From Amorphophallus konjac (taxonomy: Eukaryota > Streptophyta > Magnoliopsida > Alismatales > Araceae), in contig CM040129.1 of assembly GCA_022559845.1 (NCBI GenBank), positions 992,001 to 1,056,000 of the forward strand: DNA of 64,000 nucleotides. The letters run 5' to 3'. The notes beneath the pieces were generated by a model. It saw nothing but the letters and a program-made list of their open reading frames with translations. It did no database searches and was not told where the DNA came from. Position 1 is the stretch's first letter. Every line of letters starts with the position of its first letter. This document shows, piece after piece, positions 34,048-47,129 of this stretch. Position numbers and translations under genes: made by a program.

Positions 34048-36415
34048 TGTAACGTCCCAGAGTTCAGGATACCGATATACCGATAACATCGATACACCGA
34101 TACCAAGAACTGGGGAAGCCACCCAAGAGGCTGATGAGGCCCCTGAAGGGTTAGAAGAAAAGCGCTGAGGGATATGCATAACGAATTGGAATTTGGAACG
34201 CGCAATTTACAATTAGGTAAAGAAATTAACACAAGTGCGGAAGTAATTCAAAAATAACTAGAGTGATATTCATATACTAGTCCAGAGAAATAAGAGTACT
34301 AGTCCACAAGGTACAACTACACGGGGCATACCCCGGCAAAAGTACAAACAAGCCTCAAAAGGTGACTCGACTAAAGCTGGCAGCTAACACGGTCTCCAAA
34401 ACGGCTCACGAAGCACCGGGAGACGACGGGCGCGGCTCACCTGAAAGGAGAAAGAGTGAGTCATAGTCAGACTCAGTAGGGGTCACGCGGATCCCTACCT
34501 CGCACTAAACAAGCATACACTCATAAATAAAGGCAAGTAGAGCATGCATTTAAATAGCTAACAGGCAATGGCATGAATAACTACTCAAGTAAAGCTGCAG
34601 ATTCTAACTAAGCAAGTATAACAGCTAAAGCATGCCACAGCTAACTAAACGCAAGCGATTAAAACTAAAACTACCAAATAGAATAAGTCTTAACTAATCC
34701 AAGCAACAAGGAAGGACAACCACTGGAGCAGAAACCAGAAGCGTCCACTGACGACTTACACTGCGTCTCAAGCACTCGCAGTCGACGAAGCGACAAGCTA
34801 AGCGCGTAAACAGTACCAAACCAAGTGACCAGTCGGAGTGGTAGCCGTCGGTGTCAGTCCACAGTCTCCGACCACGTGTGCACACACTGACTCTAGCCTG
34901 AGCCAGGCCCTCTAGCTAGTTTTCCCCCTTGGTAGGACGCTACCATTGGCTGGGAGCCCACGAACTAGCTTATAAACCGTGCATGGGAAACACACCCCTC
35001 CGCCATCCTCAAGCGGGTCGGCACTCAACAGACCTCTGGGCAACAACAGTGGCTCCATTGCGTGGAAAGAAAGGCTACTCTAATGGTAATAAAACACGCC
35101 ACTAAACATTTAAAACAATACGAATATGGCATGAGTATAAAAAGGAACGCATAACAAATGGGCTGGCAGCATATTAAAACAATCAGGGAAGCGGCGGTCT
35201 AATACCCACGCGCTACTTGAAAGTGACGGTCGGGGACTGGCGCGTTACACCAAAAACGACGCGCTGGTCTCCATCCGTTACTTCCACCTGAGTTCCAGCT
35301 CAAAAGACCTAAGAGGGAGAGTGACGGTGGGGGTCCTATGCGTTGCTTCGAAGCGACGCGCGGGAGCACCGCCGTTACTTTCACCCGAGGCCAAAAACCA
35401 ACGTACAGCGTTTAAATCGATCGCAGGCGAAACGACGCCCCAGTCTCGACGCGTCGCTTGGAAACGACGGCCGACCGACTGGCCGTCCGGCGCACCGCCT
35501 GACCAAACCAACGTAAATCAACGAGAGAGCGACGGTTGGAAGCCCTACCGTTATTCTCAATTTAACGCACCCACGATGGGCCGTTACATTGAAGTAACGC
35601 GCTCACGAAAGACCGCCGGAGATGTGACGGTTCCTGGCGAGACCGTCACTTCACCTGGGTCGCGGACGGGTTATATCTAAAAATTGGTTCCCTCCCGGAC
35701 GATCTGAATCGCCGGGTAACGGCATAAAACCTGTAACCTGTCAAACCATGCAACCCATACGATAATATAACAACTAAAAACATCACGTGCAATGCCTAAT
35801 AAGCATTAATCTCAAGAATTTCATTAAAACCCTACAAATGGAAGAAATGAACATTATGCATGCCACGGGCTCTAATCAACAGAACGAGCCACAGGAAATG
35901 ATCCTAGCGAGATCAGGATTCCATCCCCCTACCTCTTGCAAGCCGAAACGGACGAAAAGGCCGCATGCACAGAGGAAGGCTCACCGGGCCTTCAAGCACC
36001 ACTCCGCTCCCACGATCACCGAACCATGCCGAAGTGGACACCTACGTGCTCCACTCGACGCGAGGAATCCAACGGCGCCAACCTTGTCTCAATTCGACCT
36101 CGTCTCGTCCGCGATCCCTAGGAAGGGGAAAGGACGATCGCATGGAGGAGAGAGAGAGGGTGAGAAACAAATGAGAGATCGAAGCGGGAGAGAGGGTGAG
36201 AGAGGGATTAAAAAGAAAAAAAAGAAATTAAAATATATATAATATAATTATTGTATATATTAAAATCTCATTAATTCTAATAACCCTCAAATAACTCCAA
36301 ATAAATATGGAAAAATATCAGACAAATTCCTAAAAATCTAGGAAAATAGCCGGAAATTCCAGAACAAATAATAGAACAAAAACCATCAAGGATCCATTAA
36401 GGCACGGGCCTTACA
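34048..36415 (-). mobile_element. Solo LTR of the Tekay-like family, reverse orientation
   Basis: On the plus strand it reads TGTAACGTCCCAGAG at the left and GGCACGGGCCTTACA at the right, the reverse complement of the Tekay-like LTR. It is 2,368 bp with a perfect ATGAC duplication at 34043-34047 and 36416-36420. Removing it restores a 162-bp monomer. The hairpin array and G-box block are present in reverse. Confidence 0.95.
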
Positions 36416-37657
36416 ATGACCTAGTGAGGTTTTAAGTCAGACTATTCATCATAAAATTTTTAATAGATAATATTTTTAAAATGTGTCAAATCGGGGCTAT
36501 TTTCACCCCCATTCTTTTATTCTCACTCCCTTCGATAGGGTATAACAAGGGCAACCCGCGTGACCGTGAGAGAGTTTATGTCTCAGTGAGGTTTTGAGTC
36601 GCTCTATTCATCATAAATTTATCAGTAGAAAATATTTTTAAAATATGTGAAATCGGGCATATTTCTATCCTCTACTCTATTCTTGCTCCTTTCCATCAGT
36701 TTTATGATAATAATTAATTTTACCCCTTCTCTCACGTATGATTAAAGTCATTTATGCTACCGTGCCAAAATTGAGGTCCCATTCATATTCAGGGCCTCCC
36801 ATTCCATCATAACTTCTTCTGTGTATAGTATTTTCAACCTCGGCGATCCTTTGTTATTTTCATCCCCCTTCATTTATTCTCACTCCCTTCGATAGGGTAT
36901 AATATGGGTAACTCGCGTGACCGTGAGAGAGTTTATGACCCAGTGAGGTTTTGAGTCGCTCTATTCATAATAAATTCTTTAGTAGAAAATATTTTTAAAA
37001 TGTGTCAAATCGGGTCTATTTCCATCCTCTCCTTTATTCTTGCGCCTTTCTATCAGTTTAATGATAATAATTATTCTTACGTCTTCTCTCACGTATGATT
37101 AAAGCCATTTGTGCTACCGTGCCAAAATTGAAGTCCCATTCATTTCTTGGCCACCTATTCCATCATAACTTCTTCTATGTATAGTATTTTCAACTTCGTC
37201 GATCCTTTATTATTTTCACCCCCTTCATTTATTCTCACTCTCTTCGATAGGATATAATAAGGGTAACCCACGTGACCGTGAGAGAGTTAATGACCCAGTG
37301 TAATTTTGAGTCGCTCTATTCATCATAAATTTTTCAATAGAAAATATTTTTAAAATGTGTGAAATCGGGCTTATTTTAATCCTCTCCTCTATTCTTGCTC
37401 TTTTCTATCATTTTTATGATAATAATTATTCTTACGCCTTCTCCCACGTACGATTAAAGTCATTTTTACAACCGTGCCAAAATTGAAGTCCCATTCATAT
37501 TTCGGGTCACCTATTCCATCATAACTTCTCTTGTGTATAGTATTTTCAACCCCGCCGATCCTTTGTTATTTTCACCCCCCTTTATTTATTCTTACACCCT
37601 TCAATAGGGTATAATATGGGTAACCCACGTGACCGTGAGAGAGTTTATGACCCTGTG
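36416..37657. repeat. Satellite array, block 4
   Basis: Monomer starts fall at about 36430 (S2), 36592 (L1), 36949 (L2) and 37304 (L3, interrupted at 37657). From here the order departs from the six-monomer unit: after the solo LTR the next monomer is L2-like rather than L4. Confidence 0.95.
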
Positions 37658-40134
37658 TGTGACGACCCAGAGTTCAGGACACCGATATACCGATAACATC
37701 GATACACCGATACCAAGAACTGGGGAGGCCACCCAAGAGGCTGATGAGGCCCCTGAAGGGTTAGTGGGGGTTAGCTGAGGAATATGCATAATTAATTGCG
37801 AATTGGGGCGCGCAATACAATTAAGTATTAAGATTTAAACACAAGAGCGGAAGCAATTTAGAATAACCAGAGTGATATATATATAACTAGTCCAGAGTGA
37901 CAAACACTAGTCCTCAAAGTACAACTACGCGGGGTATACCCCGGCAAAAGTACAACACAAGCCTCAAAAAGGCAGCTCGTGCTCAGCTGGCAGCTAGGGA
38001 CGGTCCCGAAACAGTACGCTAAACTCCGGGAGACGTCGGGCGTAGCTCACCTGAAAAGAGAAGGGTGAGTCACAGCCAGGCTCAGTAGGGGTCACGCGGA
38101 TCCCTACCTCGCACTAAACAAGCGAACGTGCATAAATGACAGCAATTAAAGCATGCATTTAAGTAAATACATAGGCAATGGCATGAATAACTAATCACAA
38201 GAAAGCTGTAAGCTCTATCTAAGCAGGTATAACAGCTAACACATGCCACTACTAATTAAATGCAAGCGATTAAAGCTAAAACTACCAAATAGAATAAGCT
38301 GCGACTAATCCAGGCAACAAGGACGGACAACCACTGGAGCAGAAACCAGAAGCGTCCACTGACGGCTTACACTGCGTCTCAAGCACTCGCGGTCGACGAA
38401 GCGACAAGCTAAGCGCGTAAACAGTACCAAACCAAGTGACCAGTCGGAGTGGCACCCGTCGGTGTCAGTCCACAGTCTCCGACCACGTGTGCACACACTG
38501 ACTCTAGCCTGAGCCAGGCCCTCTAACTAGTTTTCTCCCTTGGCAGGACGCTACCATTGGCTGGGAGCCCACGGAACTAGCTTACAAACCGTGAATGGGA
38601 AATATACCCCTCCGCCATCCTCAAGCGGGTCGGTACTCAACAGACCTTAGGGCAACAACAGTGGCTCCATTGCATGGAAAGAAAAGCTACTCTATTGGTA
38701 TATAAAACCCGCCATTAAACACTTAAAACAATGCGAATATGGCATGAGTATAGAACGGAATGCATAAGCAATGGGCTGGGAGCATAAGCAAACTGACGAG
38801 CAAGCGGCGATCAGAGGCCCACGCGCTACTTGGAAGTGACGGTCGGGGACTGGTGCGTTACATCAAGAGTGACGCGCTGGTCTCCAGCCGTTACTCCCTC
38901 CCGAGTTCCAACTCACAGGTGCAGGGGGGAATGTGACGGTAGGGGCCCTGCCCGTCGCTTCCAAGTGGCGCGGTAGGTCACCGCCGTTACATCCTCTCGA
39001 GTACCAAACCCAAAGGCCACCAAGGGGAGAGTGACGGTGGGGGTCCTATGTGTTGCTTCCAAGCAACACGCGGGAACTCCGCCGTTACTTTCACCCGAGG
39101 CTCAAATCAACTGATAGCGTTCCAAAACGATAGCAGATGAAGCGACGCCCCAGTCTTGGCGCGTCGTTTACAAGTGACGGCCGGTCGACAGACCGCCGGG
39201 CTCACCGCCTCACCGGGCTAACGGAAAACAACGATCGAGTAACGGATGGGGTTCCCACCGTTACTCTCCAAACGACGCCCCTCGTTGGGCCGTTATTTGG
39301 TAAGTGACGCGTCCATCTTGGACCGTCAGGCAAGTGACGGTTCCTGGTAGGACCGTCACTCCACTTGGGTCACGGGCGGGTACGGTTTGTAAACCGAAGC
39401 CCCCCCCCCCCCCCCGGACGGTTGAAAACACTGGGTAACGATGAAATAACCTGTAACCTGTCAAACCACGCATGCTATACAACAAATTAACAGCTAATCT
39501 AGCACATGCATCGCCTATAACCGATCAAACGCGAAGAACATGGCCAAAACCCCAAATATGGAAAATGGACAACATGCATACTACGGGGCGCAAATCAACA
39601 GAATGAGCTATAGGAAATGCTCCTAGCGAGCTAAGGATTCCATCCCCCTACCTCTTGCAAGCCGAATCGCGCGAAAAGGCCGCATGCACCGAGGTAGGCT
39701 CGCCGAGCCTTCAAGCTCCAACACGCTCCCACGTCCACCGATCCACGCCGAAATGGGTACCCACGCGTTCACCACGACGCGAGGAATCCAACGGCGTCAA
39801 CCTTGCTTCAATCCGACCTCGTCTTGGCCGTGATCCCTAGGAAGGGGGGAGACGGTCGCGTAGAGGAGAGAGAGAGCGAGGGTGAGAATGATCGACGGGG
39901 AAGAAAGGAGAGGGGGTGAGGGATTAATAAAAATAAAAATAAAATTAATATATATATAATTTAATCATTATATATATAAAAATTTTATTAATATTCCAAT
40001 AACCCTCAAATAGCTCTAAATAAATCCGGAAAAATACCAGATAAATTCCTAAAAAACCAGGAAAATAGCCGGAAATTCCAGAACAATTAATAGAACAAAT
40101 ACCACGAAGGATCCATTAAGGCACGGGCCTTACA
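37658..40134 (-). mobile_element. Solo LTR of the Tekay-like family, reverse orientation
   Basis: This 2,477-bp LTR runs from TGTGACGACCCAGAG to GGCACGGGCCTTACA. The flanks CTGTG (37653-37657) and CAGTG (40135-40139) are a 5-bp duplication with one change; the satellite consensus there is CAGTG. It contains a run of 16 C at 39400-39415 where sister copies have a mixed C/T stretch. Confidence 0.9.
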
Positions 40135-43100
40135 CAGTGAGATTTTGAGTCGCTCTATTCATAATAAATTCCTTAGTAGAAACTATTTAAAAAATGTGTC
40201 AAATCGAATCTATTTCTATCCTCTCCTTTATTCTTGCGTCTTTCCATCAGTTTTATGATAATAATTATTCTTACGCCTTCTCTCACGTATGATTAAAGTC
40301 ATTTGTGCTACCATGTCAAAATTGAAGTCCCATTCATGTTTAGGGCCACCTATTCCATCATAACTTCTTCTGTGTATAGTATTTTCAACCTCGCCGATCC
40401 TTTGTTATTTTCACACCCCTTCATTTATTCTCACTCCCTTCGTTAGGGTATAATAAGGGTAACCCACGTGACCGTGAGAGAGTTTATGACCCAGTGATGT
40501 TTTGAGTCGCTCTATTCATCATAAATTCTTCAATAGAAAATATTTTTAAAATGTGTCAAATCAGGCCTATTTTAATCCTCTTCTCTATTCTTGCTCCTTT
40601 CTATCATTTTTATGATAATAATTATTCTAACGTCTTCTCTCACGTACGATTAAAGTCATTTTTACTACCGTGCCAAAATTGAAGTCTCATTCATATTTAG
40701 GGTAACCCATTCCATCATAACTTCTCTTGTGTATAGTACTTTCAACCACGCCGATCCTTTGTTATTTTCACCTCCCTTCATTTATTCTCACTCCCTTCGA
40801 TAGGGTATAATAAGGGTAACCCGCGTAACCGTGAGAGAGTTTATGACCAAGTGAGGTTTTGAGTCACACTATTCATCATAAATTCTTCAGTAGAAATTAT
40901 TTTTAAAATATGTCAAATCGGGTCTATTTTAATCCTGTCCTTTATTCTTGCTCATTTCCATCAGTTTTATGATAATAATTATTCTTATACCTTCTCTCAC
41001 GTATGATTAAAGTCATTTGTGCTACCGTGCCAAAATTGAAGTCCCATTCATATTTAGGGCCACCCATTCCATCTTAACTTCTTCTGTGTATAGTATTTTC
41101 AACCCCTTCGAACCTTTGTTATTTTCACCCCCATTCACTTATTCCCACTCCCTTCGATAGGGTATAATAAGGGTAACCCGCGTGATCGTGAGGGAGTTTA
41201 TGTCCCAGTGAGGTTTTGAGTAACTCTATTCATCATAAATTCTTCAATAGAAAATATTTTTAAAATGTGTCTAATCAGACCTATTTTTACCCCCATTCTT
41301 TTATTCTCACTCCCTTCGATAGGGTATAATAAGGGTAACCCGCGTGACCATGAGAGAGTTTATGACCCATTGAGATTTTAAGTCAGACTATTCATCATAA
41401 ATTCTTCAGTAGATAATATTTTTAAAAAATGTCAAATCGGGCCTATTTTCACCCCCATTCTTTTATTCTCACTCCCTTCGATAGGGTATAACAAGGGCAA
41501 CCCGCGTGACCGTGAGAGAGTTTATGTCTCAGTGAGGTTTTGAGTCGCTCTATTAATCATAAATTCATCAGTAGAAAATATTTTTAAAATGTGTGAAATC
41601 GGGCATATTTCTATCCTCTACTCTATTTTTGCTCATTTCCATCAGTTTTATGATAATAATTAATTTTACCCCTTCTCTCACGTATGATTAAAGTCATTTG
41701 TGATACCGTGCCAAAATTGAGGTCCCATTCATATTTAGGGCCTCCCATTCCATCATAACTTCTTCTGTATATAGTATTTTCAACCTCGGCGATCCTTTGT
41801 TATTTTCATCCCCCTTCATTTATTCTCACTCCCTTCGATAGGGTATAATATGGGTAACTCGCGTGATCGTGAGAGAGTTTATGACCCAGTGAGGTTTTGA
41901 GTCGCTCTATTCATCATAAATTTTTTAGTAGAAAATATTTTTAAAATGTGTCAAATCGGGTCTATTTCCATCCTCTCCTTTATTCTTCCGCCTTTCCATC
42001 AGTTTTATGATAATAATTATTCTTACGTCTTCTCTCACGTATGATTAAAGCCATTTGTGCTACTGTGCCAAAATTGAAGTCCCATTCATTTCTTGGCCAC
42101 CTATTCCATCATAACTTCTTCTGTGTATAGTATTTTCAACCTCGTCGATCCTTTATTATTTTCACCCCCTTCATTTATTCTCACTCCCTTCGATAGGATA
42201 TAATAAGGGTAACCCACGTGACCGTGAGAGAGTTAATGACCCAGTGAAGTTTTGAGTCGCTCTATTCATCATAAATTATTCAATAGAAAATATTTTTAAA
42301 ATGTGTCAAATCGGGCTTATTTTAATCCTCTCCTCTATTCTTGCTCATTTCTATCATTTTTATGATAATAATTATTCTTACGCCTTCTCCCGCGTACGAT
42401 TAAAGTCATTTTTACTATCGTGCCAAAATTGAAGTCCCATTCATATTTAGGGTCACCCATTCCATCATAACTTCTCTTGTGTATAGTATTTTCAACTCCG
42501 CCGATCCTTTGTTATTTTCACCCCCCTTTATTTATTCTTACACCCTTCAATAGGGTATAATATGGGTAACCCACGTGACCGTGAGAGAGTTTATGATCCA
42601 GTGAGATTTTGAGTTGCTCTATTCATAATAAATTTCTTAGTAGAAAATATTTGAAAAATGTGTCAAATCGGGTCTCTTTCTATCCTCTCCTTTATTCTTG
42701 CGCCTTTCCATCAGTTTTATGATAATAATTATTCTTACGTCTTCTCTCACATATGATTAAAGTCATTTGTGCTACCGTGTCAAAATTGAAGTCACATTCA
42801 TGTTTAGGGCCACATATTCCATCATAACTTCTTCTGTGTATAGTATTTTCAACCTCGCCGATCCTTTGTTATTTTCACACCCCTTCATTTATTCTCACTC
42901 CCTTCGTTAGGGTATAATAAGGGTAACCCACGTGACCGTGAGAGAGTTTATGACCCAGTGATATTTTGACTCGCTCTATTCATCATAAATTCTTCATAGA
43001 AAATATTTTTAAAATGTGTCAAATCGGGCCTATTTTAATCCTCTTCTCTATTCTTGCTCCTTTCTATCATTTTTATGATAATAATTATTCTAACGCCTTC

Positions 43101-44960
43101 TCTCACGTATGATTAAAGTCATTTTTGCTACCGTGCCAAAATTGAAGTCTCATTCATATTTAGGGTAACCCATTCCATCATAACTTCTCTTATGTATAGT
43201 ACTTTCAACTACGTCGATCCTTTGTTATTTTCACCTCTCTTCATTTATTCTCACTCCCTTCGATAGGGTATAATAAGGGTAACCCGCGTAACCGTGAGAG
43301 AGTTTATGATCAAGTGAGGTTTTGAGTCACACTATTCATCATAAATTCTTCAGTAGAAATTATTTTTAAAATATGTTAAATCGGGCCTATTTTAATCCCC
43401 TCCTTTATTCTTACTCATTTCCATCAGTTTTATGATAATAATTATTCTTATACCTTCTCTCACGTATGATTAAAGTCATTTGTGCTATCGTGCCAAAATT
43501 GAAGTCCCATTCATAGTTAGGGTCACCCATTCCATCATAAGTTCTTCTGTGTACAGTATTTTCAACCCCTCCGATCCTTTGTTATTTTCACCCCCATTCA
43601 CTTATTCTCACTCCCTTCGATAGGGTATAATAAGGGTAACCCGCGTGATCGTGATGGAGTTTATGTCCCAGTGAGGTTTTAAGTAACTCTATTCATCATA
43701 AATTCTTCAGTAGAAAATATTCTTAAAATGTGTCCAATCGGACCTATTTTTACCCCCATTCTTTTATTCTCACTCCCTTCGATAGGGTATAATAAGGGTA
43801 ACCCGCGTGATCAAGAGAGAGTTTATGACCCAGTGAGATTTTAAGTCAGACTATTCATCATAAATTTTTTAGTAAATAATATTTTTAAAATATGTCAAAT
43901 CGGGTCTATTTTCACCCCCATTCTTTTATTCTCACTCCCTTCGATAGGGTATAACAAGGGCAACCCGCGTGACCGTGAGAGAGTTTATGTCTCTGTGAGG
44001 TTTTGAGTCGCTCTATTCATCATAAATTCATCAGTATAAAATATTTTAAAATGTGTGAAATCGGGCATATTTCTATCCTCTACTCTATTCTTGCTCCTTT
44101 CCATCAGTTTTATGATAATAATTAATTTTGCCCCTTCTCTCACGTATGATTAAAGTCATTTGTGCTACCGTGCCAAAATTGAGGTCTCATTCATATTCAG
44201 GGCCTCCCATTCCATCATTACTTCTTCTGTGTATAGTATTTTCAACCTCGGTGATCCTTTGTTATTTTCATCCCCCTTCGATAGGGTATAATATGGGTAA
44301 CTCGTGTGACCGTGAGAGAGTTTATGATCCAGTGATGTTTTGAGTCGTTCTATTCATCATAAATTCTTTAGTAGAAAATATTTTTAAAATATGTCAAATC
44401 GGGTCTATTTCCATCCTCTCCTTTATTATTGCGCCTTTCCATCAATTTTATGATAATAATTATTCTTACGTCTTCTCTCACGTATGATTAAAGTCATTTG
44501 TGCTACCGTGCCAAAATTGAAGTCCCATTCATTTCTTCTTCTGTATATAGTATTTTCAACCTCGCCGATCCTTTATTATTTTCACCCCTTCATTTATTCT
44601 CACTCCCTTCGATAGGATATAATAAGGGTAACCCACGTGACCGTGAGAGAGTTAATGACCCAGTGAAATTTTGAGTCGCTCTATTCATCATAAATTCTTC
44701 AATAGAAAATATTTTTAAAATGTGTCAAATCGGGCCTATTTTAATCCTCTCCTCTATTCTTACTCATTTCTATCATTTTTATGATAATAATTATTCTTAC
44801 GCCTTCTCCCACGTACGATTAAAGTCATTTTTACTACCGTGCCAAAATTGAAGTGTCATTCATATTTAGGGTCACCCATTCCATCATAACTTCTCTTGTG
44901 TATAGTATTTTCAACCCTGCCGATCCTTTGTTATTTTCACCCCCCTTTATTTATTCTTAC
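40135..44960. repeat. Satellite array, block 5 (eight-monomer HOR variant)
   Basis: Monomer starts fall at about 40143 (L2'), 40500 (L3'), 40857 (L4), 41214, 41376 (S1, S2), 41538 (L1), 41895 (L2), 42250 (L3), 42607 (L2'), 42964 (L3'), 43320 (L4), 43677, 43839 (S1, S2), 44001 (L1), 44338 (L2) and 44669 (L3, interrupted). Together with block 4 this gives two tandem copies of an eight-monomer unit of about 2,464 bp. Monomers at 44001 and 44338 are shortened to about 337 and 331 bp by small deletions. Confidence 0.95.
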
Positions 44961-47129
44961 TGTAAGGCCTATGCCTTAATGGATCCTTGGTGGATTTGAT
45001 CTAGTATTTGTTCTGGAATTTCCGGCTATTTTTCTAGATTTTTAGGAATTTTTTGGTATTTTTTTGGATTTATTTGGAGTTAATTGAGGGTTATTAGAAA
45101 TTAATAAGATATATATATATATAATAATTATATTATATATTATATATTTTTATTTTTTTCTTTTAATCCCTCGCCCTCTCTCTCTCCCCGTCGATCTCAC
45201 TCTCACCTTCACACTCTTTCTCCTCCGCGGCCGTCCTCTTCCCCTCCCTTGGGTTGCAGGCGGAACGAGGTCGGATTGCGGCGTGGTTGGTGCCGTTGGA
45301 TTCCTCGCGTCGAGTGGAACGCGTGGGTACCCATTTCGGCGTGGTTTGGTGATCATGGGAGCGTGGTGGAGCTTGAAGGCCTAGTGAGCCTACCGCTTTG
45401 CATGCAGCCTTTTCGACCGTTTCGGCTCGCAAGAGGTAGGGGGATGGACTCCTGAACTTGCTAGGATCAATTCCCGTAGCTAGTTCGCTTGATTAGAACC
45501 CCGTGGCATGCTTAATGTTTATTTTTCCTATTTGTGGGGTTTTAGCTAAATTCTTGAGTTTAATGCTTTATGGGCTTTGCATGTGATGTATCTAGGTGTT
45601 ATATTGTTGCTTGGGTTGCAAGGTTTGACAGGATACAGGTTTTCGCGACGTTACCCGATGATTTCTATCGTCCGGGAGGGCTCCGATTTTCAAACTGTAC
45701 CCGCCTGTGTTCCAGGTGGTGTGACGGTCCCGCCAAGAACCGTCACACGCCTGACGGTCCTTAGAGGACGCGTCGTTTCCAAACAATGGCCCGTTGAGGG
45801 TGCGTTATTTGGAGAGTAACGGTGGGGTTCCCATCCGTTACTCGTCTTGCATTTTGCGTTGACCAGGTGAGGTGGTGCGCCCGACGGCCTGTCGGCCAGC
45901 CGTCGCTTCCGTCCGACGCGCCTGGGCGAGCGCGTCGTTTCGCCTGCGATAGATTTCGAGCGCTGCACGTTGGTCTTTGGCCTCGGGTGGATGTAACGGC
46001 TGGGATCCAACGCGTTACAATGATGTAACGCGCTGAGCCCCTACCGTTACTTTCCCTGTTGGACTTTTTGAGCTGGAACTCCGGTGGATGTAACGGGTAG
46101 GGCCGGGCGCGTTACTCATGATATGACGCGCCAGACCCCGACCGTTACTTACCTGTAACGCATGGGCAGCAGACCGCCACATGCTTGCTACTTTGAAATG
46201 GATGCCGGCCTTTTCATTATGCATTCCAGTCTATATATTTATGCCATGTTTATGTTATTGTTGTATTTAATGGCATGTTTCTATATCCCAATAGAGTAGC
46301 TTTTCTTTCCTTGCATTGGAGCCACTGTCGTTGCCCTAAGGTCTGTTGAGTACCGACCCGCTTGGGGATAGCGGAGGGGTGTTTCCCATACACGGTTTGT
46401 AAGCTAGTTTCGTGGGGTCCCAGCCAATGGTAGCGTCCTACCAAGGGAGAAAACTAACTAGAGGGCCTGGCTCAGGCTAGTGTCAGTGTGTGCACACGTG
46501 GTCGGAGATTGTGGACTGACACTGACGGGTGCCACTCCGACTGGTCACTTGGTTTGGTACTGTTTACGCGCTCTACTTGTCGTTTACCGATTGCGAGTGC
46601 TTGAGACGCAGTGTAAGTCGTCAGTGGACGCATCTGGTTTCTGCTCCAGTGGTTGTCCTACTCCCTACTGCTTGGATTAGCTAAGGCTTATTCTATTTGG
46701 TAGATTTAGATTTAGATTTAGTTTTAGTCGCGTGCATATATTTACTATTGGCTTGTGTTAGCTGTTATACCTGTTTAGATAGAGTTTACAGCTTTCTTGT
46801 GATTAGTTAATCATGCCATTGCTTGTTATTTATTTAAATGCATGCTCTAATTGCCGTTATTTATGCATGTATGCTTGTTTAGTGCGAGGTAGGGATCCGC
46901 GTGACCCCTACTGAGTCTGGCTGTGACTCACCCTTCTTCTTTCAGGTGAGTCACGCTCGTCGTCTCCCGGTGCTTCGTGAGCTATTTCGGAGACCGCGTC
47001 TAGCTGCCAGCTTTAGTCGAGCCGCCTTTTGAGGCTTTTGTTGTACTTTTGCTGGGGTATGCCCCGTGTAGTTGTACCCTAGTGGACTAGTACTCTTGTT
47101 TATCTGGACTAGTATATATATATCACTCT
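44961..47129 (+). repeat. 5' LTR of the Tekay-like element, left part
   Basis: It begins TGTAAGGCCT and is interrupted at 47129/47130 by a solo LTR of the same family. Its segment at about 45205-45265 (CTCCGCGGCC, then TTGGGTTGCAGG) resembles the solo LTR at 29334, whereas the 3' LTR of this element has a different sequence there. Confidence 0.93.
45095..45250 (+). promoter_or_regulatory. Probable LTR core promoter (AT-rich plus pyrimidine patch)
   Basis: An AT-only stretch rich in TATATAT and TTATATTATA (about 45102-45160) is followed by a CT-rich patch (about 45166-45230). A TATA box followed by a pyrimidine patch is a common plant core promoter layout. The arrangement is kept in the copies at 29489, 47280 and 54715. 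The start site is not defined. Confidence 0.5.

Noticed and set aside
34048..40134. Two reverse solo LTRs as one element
   Set aside because: Each has its own target duplication, and satellite lies between them; no internal coding region.
36592..40143. Loss of satellite phase caused by the solo LTR at 37658
   Set aside because: The same L3-to-L2' step occurs without any insertion at 42607, so it is part of the eight-monomer unit.
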